NCBI GenBank assembly: GCA_014843695.1
Contig: CM026404.1
Location: 51,268,122-51,332,121 of the forward strand
Direction: 5' to 3'
DNA length: 64,000 bases
Source: Archivesica marissinica
Lineage: Eukaryota > Mollusca > Bivalvia > Venerida > Vesicomyidae
Below are positions 57,986-64,000 of this stretch, in pieces. The stretch's first letter is position 1, and each line of letters opens with the position of its first letter. The notes beneath the pieces are model-generated. The model was given only the letters and a program-made list of their open reading frames with translations, was not told the DNA's origin and searched no databases. The translations under genes were made by a program, and so were the position numbers.

Positions 57986-59128
57986 AAACAATGAACGTTG
58001 TTAAGAACGACACTGTAGACCACTACACTAAGTGATTAAATTCATTGCTTTCCCTGACTGACCGCCTAGGACCGGTTACACTGTATTCTAATGTACTACT
58101 GCAAACAACACATGTCACACCATTTACCCTTCAGTAACATCGCATCATATTGCATTGCATTGTTTGATTATAAACAAAATACATTTCATACACACGATAA
58201 ATATGCACGCACATCAACCACTGCAGTCAAATAGATTTCATACAGATGCTTCGCTAGATGCATATATTTGTCAAATTTAGCGGAATACCAGGTGAATATT
58301 ATATTTAGGATAATTAAGGTCAAACCAATTGAACTATGGCTAAGCCACAAACATTTCCCTAAATTGTAAAATGACAATACAGATGTGAAATTTGGTTCCA
58401 CAATTCCTATAGATTTGTATAACTACATGTACACAAACATCCCCCAATAACTAGTTCTAGAACCCCTATGGCCCAGATTTCATCAGCAAAATTTGTGACA
58501 CATGTTCTGGTTGGATGTTATGGTGCACAAATCTCAGTCCGGGTGTATGACACCCAATAATTTGGTTTCACTTTTCATTTACTTTACATTGAAATGAAAC
58601 TATGAGGTATGAAATCGAAACTTTCATATTGGTTTGAATCTGTGTGTTCAGTCCTAATACTGACCTCTTCTGACCGTACAAAGCGTAAGGCCATGCAAAA
58701 TGTCCAGGATCAACCCATATGGGGGTGGTGGGGTGGGTCATACACAAATGGCCAAGTCATCAAATATATTGACTTTAAATTCACCTAATCCATAGCTGCT
58801 TCACGAGATCATACAGTACACATTGTATAGTTGTGATTTTGGCAGAACACAATGCTTTTGTTTGATTTGTAGCTATGCACGAGGATCTAGCAATAATACA
58901 AGTGGTTTTGACATGTCAAATACAAAAATTAAAACTTAATATTACATATTGAAATTTAGAAACACAAAGAAGACGGTCATGGGTAACTCACCAAAGTGCA
59001 AGTCAACAAGAGCATGCAAGGGGTTCAAGACAAAGTGGCAGCCAGAGCATGTGCCATGAAATTATATGATAAACTCAAAAATATTGTGTTGCTGTGTGTG
59101 TGTCGGGCTACAATTTTCTTTGTGTGGA
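57986..59128. other. Non-coding
   Basis: No gene recognised. CATGGGTAACTCACCAA near 58978 is shared with 39540. Confidence 0.4.
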
Positions 59129-59458
59129 TCGTGGGTGTACCCCTGAGTGCAGAGGCTGGACCAATTCTCTATAGTCGTTAACGTATATAGGAGTGGTGAA
59201 TCGTGGGTGTAACCCTGAGTGCAGAGGCTGGACCAATTCTCTATAGTCGTTAACGTATATAGGAGTGGTGAATCGTGGGTGTAACCCTGAGTGCAGAGGC
59301 GGGACCAATTCTCTATAGTCGTTAACGTATATACGAGTGGTGAATCGTGGGTGTAACCCTGAGTGCAGAGGCGGGACCAATTCTCTATAGTCGTTAACGT
59401 ATATAGGAGTGGTGAATCGTGGGTGTAACCCTGAGTGCAGAGGCTGGACCAATTCTCA
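59129..59458. repeat. 72-bp tandem repeat, 4.6 copies
   Basis: Units contain TCGTGGGTGTAACCCTGAGT, GCAGAGGCTGGACCAATTCT and ACGTATATAGGAGTGGTGAA, with few differences. The unit is 24 codons, so repeated open frames appear on the minus strand. Confidence 0.95.
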
Positions 59459-60549
59459 GTAAAACTTTGTGCCAAATCACCATTGGGTCATTTGTCAACG
59501 CTTCAGGAAGAGAAGCCGAGTTTTTTTTAGATTTTTTACACCTTGAATTTCTAACTGAAACAAAGCTAGTTTCACTGGTCGCATTTCAACAAAATTGGCA
59601 CAGCTTTTACAAATAAACACAAAGAATTTCAACATGGATGCCATTATAAGATCGGAACTATTTTTAAGTAACTCGATACCAAATTTCATTAAAATCGACT
59701 CAGTGGTTCTGGAGACCCTGAAGACAGTTGTCAGCCAATTTAGATATCAGATCGGAACAATTTTATAGCTTTCTTAGCTTAGTTGTCATGATTTTACGTA
59801 CAAAGTTTCATAAAAATTTAGGAAGGATTAGTCAAAAATAGATTTTGAAGATGGTTGCGACCATCATGGATTTGGGATCAGAAAGATTTCAACTATTGTT
59901 CAACAAGTCGCTATGATCTGCACATAGAATTTCATCATATTTTGGCTAAGCAGTGTTTGAGATGGTGTTTGAAGAAATTGTGGTCTAGGGACGACTGGCC
60001 TATATCATGTAGCCTAGGTAACCTAAACAATGTACCTGTACTATAAACACTGAACTGCTTCAGAAAACAATAACTTTCATAAATTATTTTGAAATATAAA
60101 ATACATTATATTAAAAGCTTGTATATAGTGGACTATTTTTTTATACCATTTATAACAATCTTATATATGACTTTAAACACACATTATCTGCCTCACACTT
60201 ATACTTCTAACACATAATCTTACAATTACAATACAACCATTCACATATACAAATCATCTAAATAAATACGACGGCCATGATGACCCTGTATAGCTCACCT
60301 CACCCAATATATGACCCCAGTGGGTCACCATTTTAACAACTTTGAAAATAGCATTGAACATCCATCGATCATTCCTAGGAGCCATCAAAATCCGGCTGGC
60401 GGCTAGCGAGAAGATTATCTTGTTTTATGAATTTGTGCTATTTTTAGATCTTGGATTACGTAATGACCATATTTTAACAATTCTGCTATCCCCCATACCT
60501 TAATACCACACCATGACAATAAATGGCTTCTATATACACAATGGTTAAA
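59459..60549. other. Degenerate dispersed repeat
   Basis: Phrases such as CCAAATTTCATTAAAATCG and CAGTGGTTCTGGAGACC look like the internal text of common molluscan dispersed repeats. No intact coding region. SINE B interrupts similar sequence at 60550. Confidence 0.35.
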
Positions 60550-60777
60550 CTTTTTAACTTATTTATTTTACAACGATTGCGAAACAACCGTTAACAACTT
60601 ATATCAATCACTCTCGTTGGCGCGAATGAAAGCGTAAATGTGGTCATTCGTGTGGGAGTAAACCGGAGTACCCGGAGAAAACCGATCTGGCGACCACCGT
60701 ACCATCTCACATACTCCCCGGTCCAAGAATCGAACCGGGGTTGCATTGGTGAGAAGCGAGTGCGCTAATCGTACAGC
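60550..60777 (-). mobile_element. SINE B copy
   Basis: The tail complement TTATTTATTTTACAACGATT leads to TCACTCTCGTTGGCGCGAAT, the box-B complement and GCTAATCGTACAGCC at the head. A short deletion removes part of the CACCTGTCC region and part of the A-box. Confidence 0.78.
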
Positions 60778-61016
60778 CCAATGGTTACCAAGGAGAAGAC
60801 GTTTAAATATGTTCATGGATGACCGATGTCCAGACAGACATTGTGGGAACAACAGCTCGCATACACTATGCTCAGGTGAACCAATAACACAACTAATGTG
60901 AACATTTTCTAAACATCATCTTAAAATCTTTGCAAAATGCATGAATACATCACTAGAGCTGTCCGAATCGAGACAAAAACATGTAGTTTACTTTATTGTG
61001 CTTTTGATTGGTTACA

Positions 61017-61562
61017 TAGATGAGTAGTGGCTTGACATACATGTAGCTGGGTGTTGCCCCCTGATAGATGCGTAGTGGCTTGACATACATGTAGCTGGTT
61101 GTTGCCCCCTGATAGATGTGTAGTGGTTTGACATACATGTAGCTGGGTGCTGCCCCCTGATAGATGCGTAGTGGCTTGACATACATGTAGCTGGGTGTTG
61201 CCCCCTGATAGATGCGTAGTGGTTTGACATACATGTAGCTGGGTGTTGCCCCCTGATAGATGTGTAGTGACTTGACATGCATGTAGTTGGGTGCTGCCCC
61301 CCCCCCCCAATAGATGTGTAGTGACTTGACATACATGTAGCTGGGTGCTGCCCCCTGATAGATGTGTAGTGACTTGACATACATGTAGCTGGGTGCTGCC
61401 CCCCCCCCCCAATAGATGCGTAGTGACTTGACATACATGTAGCTGGGTGCTGCCCCCCCCCCCCCAATAGATGCGTAGTGACTTGACATACATGTAGCCG
61501 GGTGCTGCCCCCTGATAGATGTGTAGTGACTTGACATACATGTAGCTGGGTGCTGCCCCCTG
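61017..61562. repeat. 48-bp tandem array with variable poly-C
   Basis: About 11 copies of a unit with GATAGATGTGTAGTGACTTG, ACATACATGTAGCTGGGTGC and TGCCCCC. In three units the C run grows to about 10-12 and replaces CTGA. The pattern changes from GTTGCC on the left to GCTGCC on the right. Confidence 0.94.
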
Positions 61563-62040
61563 GTGATAAACAAGTTTAAATAGGTAATTGTCATTACCCT
61601 TCTTGGAAACATGTTGGAAACTTCATTAGTACAAGTGTAATACTTCATATAGACCAAATTATAAACATTTCACGGAACTATTAAATCTTCTCAAATACTT
61701 TATAGGAGCTCAATGTCAAGATTTTCATGTAAAAATAATATATAATTCATTGTTCTTTATAGAATTTATCCCATATCAACTATCAACTGCAGTAGAGTTG
61801 AGAAGAAAAACCATATATATACAAATTTAGACATAACAAATGTATGCTATTGGCAGGACTTGACCCCGCACACTTGGCAGATTCCCCCCCCAGTCTAATG
61901 TCCGAGCTAGTGCTGCCTATGGAATCATCAACAATACTTGTTAAACCATAGGCAACACTTTCACTTATGTCTACATTACAAGTATTTCTTATAATCTCTT
62001 CAGAATGTTGCAAATCTAGCATATAGCCAACAATGTGTGT
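61563..62040. other. Non-coding
   Basis: Near 61848-61915 the reverse complement reads like a tRNA-type head (box-B-like GGTCAAGTCC), but the fit is weak. No feature supported. Confidence 0.35.
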
Positions 62041-62274
62041 TTTACGTTTATTTATCGTCGCTACCGGTTGCCCATATGAGCGACGCCTCCTGAAGAGATT
62101 AGTGATGTTAGATTTTTGGAGGATAGTGCAATGATACAGACAGAGACCCATTCCAGAGTCTCCTCTGGTTCTTTTACGTGAACGGTGTACAGCACCGACA
62201 CGAGACCTCGGTTTAACGTCCCATCTGAATGACTGTTAATTTTATTAGGGTCAGACGGGGGATCGAACCTGCGA
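62041..62274 (-). mobile_element. SINE D copy, 5' truncated
   Basis: The tail complement TTTACGTTTATTTATCGTCG leads through GAGCGACGCCTCCTGAAGAG to GGTCAGACGGGGGATCGAAC, and stops before the A-box. Confidence 0.78.
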
Positions 62275-62878
62275 CAACTTTGGTTTGGTCCCTTATATAG
62301 CTATCGTGTTTCAAACAAATCATATTAGAAGATGTAATTTCATTTTTCTTCACTTTTCAATCGGTCATTGAGTCACTCTAAAATTAATGGGACTACAACA
62401 ATTGAGTATTTTGATATTCACAGATTATCTTGTCAAACGGACACATCTTCAACCGCAATACACACGTGAAATATCCACAATCGTATGTATATTACTGTAC
62501 CATAAAACATGAACTGTGTAATACAACTTAAAGCTGTTCATTTTTCCATTTAGAAATAAGATTATCACTAGCCAGTAAGCAGTGCTCGACCATTAACAGT
62601 GCAGATATTGTAATGTAATTCTAAAATATGTTTTATAGTAAAACATCTCCGCGTTTATATATACCTCAGCTCTTGTCATATTTGAAAAGCAAGTTATTAA
62701 TTACGAGACTCCGTAAATGTTCATATTGAATGAAGTACTTGACCTGGGGTTGCTATTGACAGATATTAAATTACTCCTCAAACCATTCTAGGATGGGCTT
62801 CTTTAGTATTTGAAGGTCGTCCTTGACATAATTATGACAATTGTCTGTTACCCGAGAAAGAAGTGCTGTCTTCATGGA
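62275..62878. other. Non-coding spacer
   Basis: AT-rich, no recognised feature. Confidence 0.4.
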
Positions 62879-64000
62879 AACATATAGTGTATAACAGTGG
62901 GTGTACAGAGGTATAGTGTATAACAGTGGGTGTACAGAGGTATAGTGTATAACAGTGGGTGTACGGAGGGATAGTGTATAACAGTGGGTGTACAGAGGTA
63001 TAGTGTATAACAGTGGGTGTACAGAGGTATAGTGTATAACAGTGGGTGTACGGAGGGATAGTGTATAACAGTGGGTGTACAGAGGAATAGTGTATAACAT
63101 TGGGTGTACAGAGGGAGGTATAGTGTATAACAGTGGGTGTACGGAGGTATAGTGTATAATAGTGGGTGTACGGAGGTATAGTGTATAACAGTGGGTGTAC
63201 GGAGGTATAGTGAATAACAGTGGGTGTACAGAGACCCGATATATAATGTATAACAGTGGGTGTCCAGAGACTGGAGATATAGTGTATAACAGTGGGTGTC
63301 CAGAGACTGGAGATATAGTGAATAACAGTGGGTGTACGGAGACTGGAGCTATAGTGTATAACAGTGGGTGTACGGAGACTGGAGATATAGTGTATAACAG
63401 TGGGTGTACGGAGACTGGAGATATAATGTATAACAGTGGGTGTACAGAGACTGGAGATATAGTGTATAACAGTGGGTGTACGGAGACTGGAGATATAGTG
63501 TATAACAGTGGGTGTACGGAGACTGGAGATATAGTGTATAACAGTGGGTGTACAGAGACTGGAGATATAGTGTATAACAGTGGGTGTACGGAGACTGGAG
63601 ATATAGTGTATAACAGTGGGTGTACGGAGACTGGAGATATAATGTATAACAGTGGGTGTACGGAGACTGGAGATATAGTGTATAACAGTGGGTGTACGGA
63701 GACTGAGATATAGTGTATAACAGTGGGTGTATGGAGACTGGAGATATAGTGTATAACAGTGGGTGTACAGAGACTGGATATATAATGTATAACAGTGGGT
63801 GTACAGAGACTGGAGATATAGTGTATAACAGTGGGTGTACAGAGACTGGATATATAATGTATAACAGTGGGTGTACAGAGACTGGAGATATAGTGTATAA
63901 CAGTGGGTGTACGGAGACTGGATATATAATGTATAACAGTGGGTGTACGGAGACTGGATATATAATGTATAACAGTGGCTGTACGGAGACTGGATATATA
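62879..64000. repeat. 29-bp to 34-bp tandem array running off the window
   Basis: The left part (to about 63240) repeats a 29-bp unit with ATAGTGTATAACAGTGGGTG and TACAGAGGT. The right part repeats a 34-bp unit with the same start followed by TACGGAGACTGGAG. It extends past the window end. Confidence 0.95.

Overview
This is eukaryotic genomic DNA, most likely from a bivalve mollusc. It has spliced genes with long introns, several tRNA-derived SINE families, MITEs and very dense tandem repeats. The bivalve assignment is an inference from the style of the dispersed repeats (tRNA-headed SINEs, short TTAA-flanked MITEs, arrays growing inside mobile elements). Another lophotrochozoan cannot be excluded. 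I see no prokaryotic-style genes, operons, CRISPR arrays or phage.

Only two genes are supported, both on the + strand and both incomplete. The first is HDHD5 (also CECR5), a mitochondrial HAD-superfamily hydrolase. Three exons are visible (1472-1681, 9598-9801, 12657-12693) with compatible phases, conserved motif I and motif II, and the start of the cap domain. The second is FBXO28, an F-box protein. Its last two coding exons (20846-21035 and 26675-27120) carry the conserved mid-region, a coiled coil and a basic C-terminal tail ending in TAA. The 3' half of HDHD5 and the 5' half of FBXO28 should lie between them, but that interval holds only tandem arrays, SINEs and an assembly gap of exactly 1000 N (14758-15757). 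The missing exons are therefore in the gap, or the scaffold is misjoined there.

From about 27.6 kb to the end no gene is recognisable. By my tally of array coordinates, about 45% of the resolved sequence is tandem repeat, in more than 30 arrays with units from 14 to about 114 bp. Most long open frames here are artefacts of these arrays.

The rest is mainly non-autonomous mobile elements. There are five tRNA-derived SINE families (called A, B, C, D, H here), three TTAA-flanked MITE families that look piggyBac-like (E, F, G), hAT-like MITEs including a fold-back element with an exact 8-bp target duplication, and a mariner-like MITE. The main finding is that several arrays are amplified pieces of these elements. 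The 66-bp and 55-bp arrays are the two opposite ends of MITE G. The 20-bp array at 33.6-35.2 kb sits inside MITE J, and the 64-bp array beside the gap resembles the end of J. The arrays at 2.7 and 40.1 kb lie inside SINE H copies. A separate 34-bp minisatellite duplicates the 3' end of HDHD5 exon 3 together with its splice donor.
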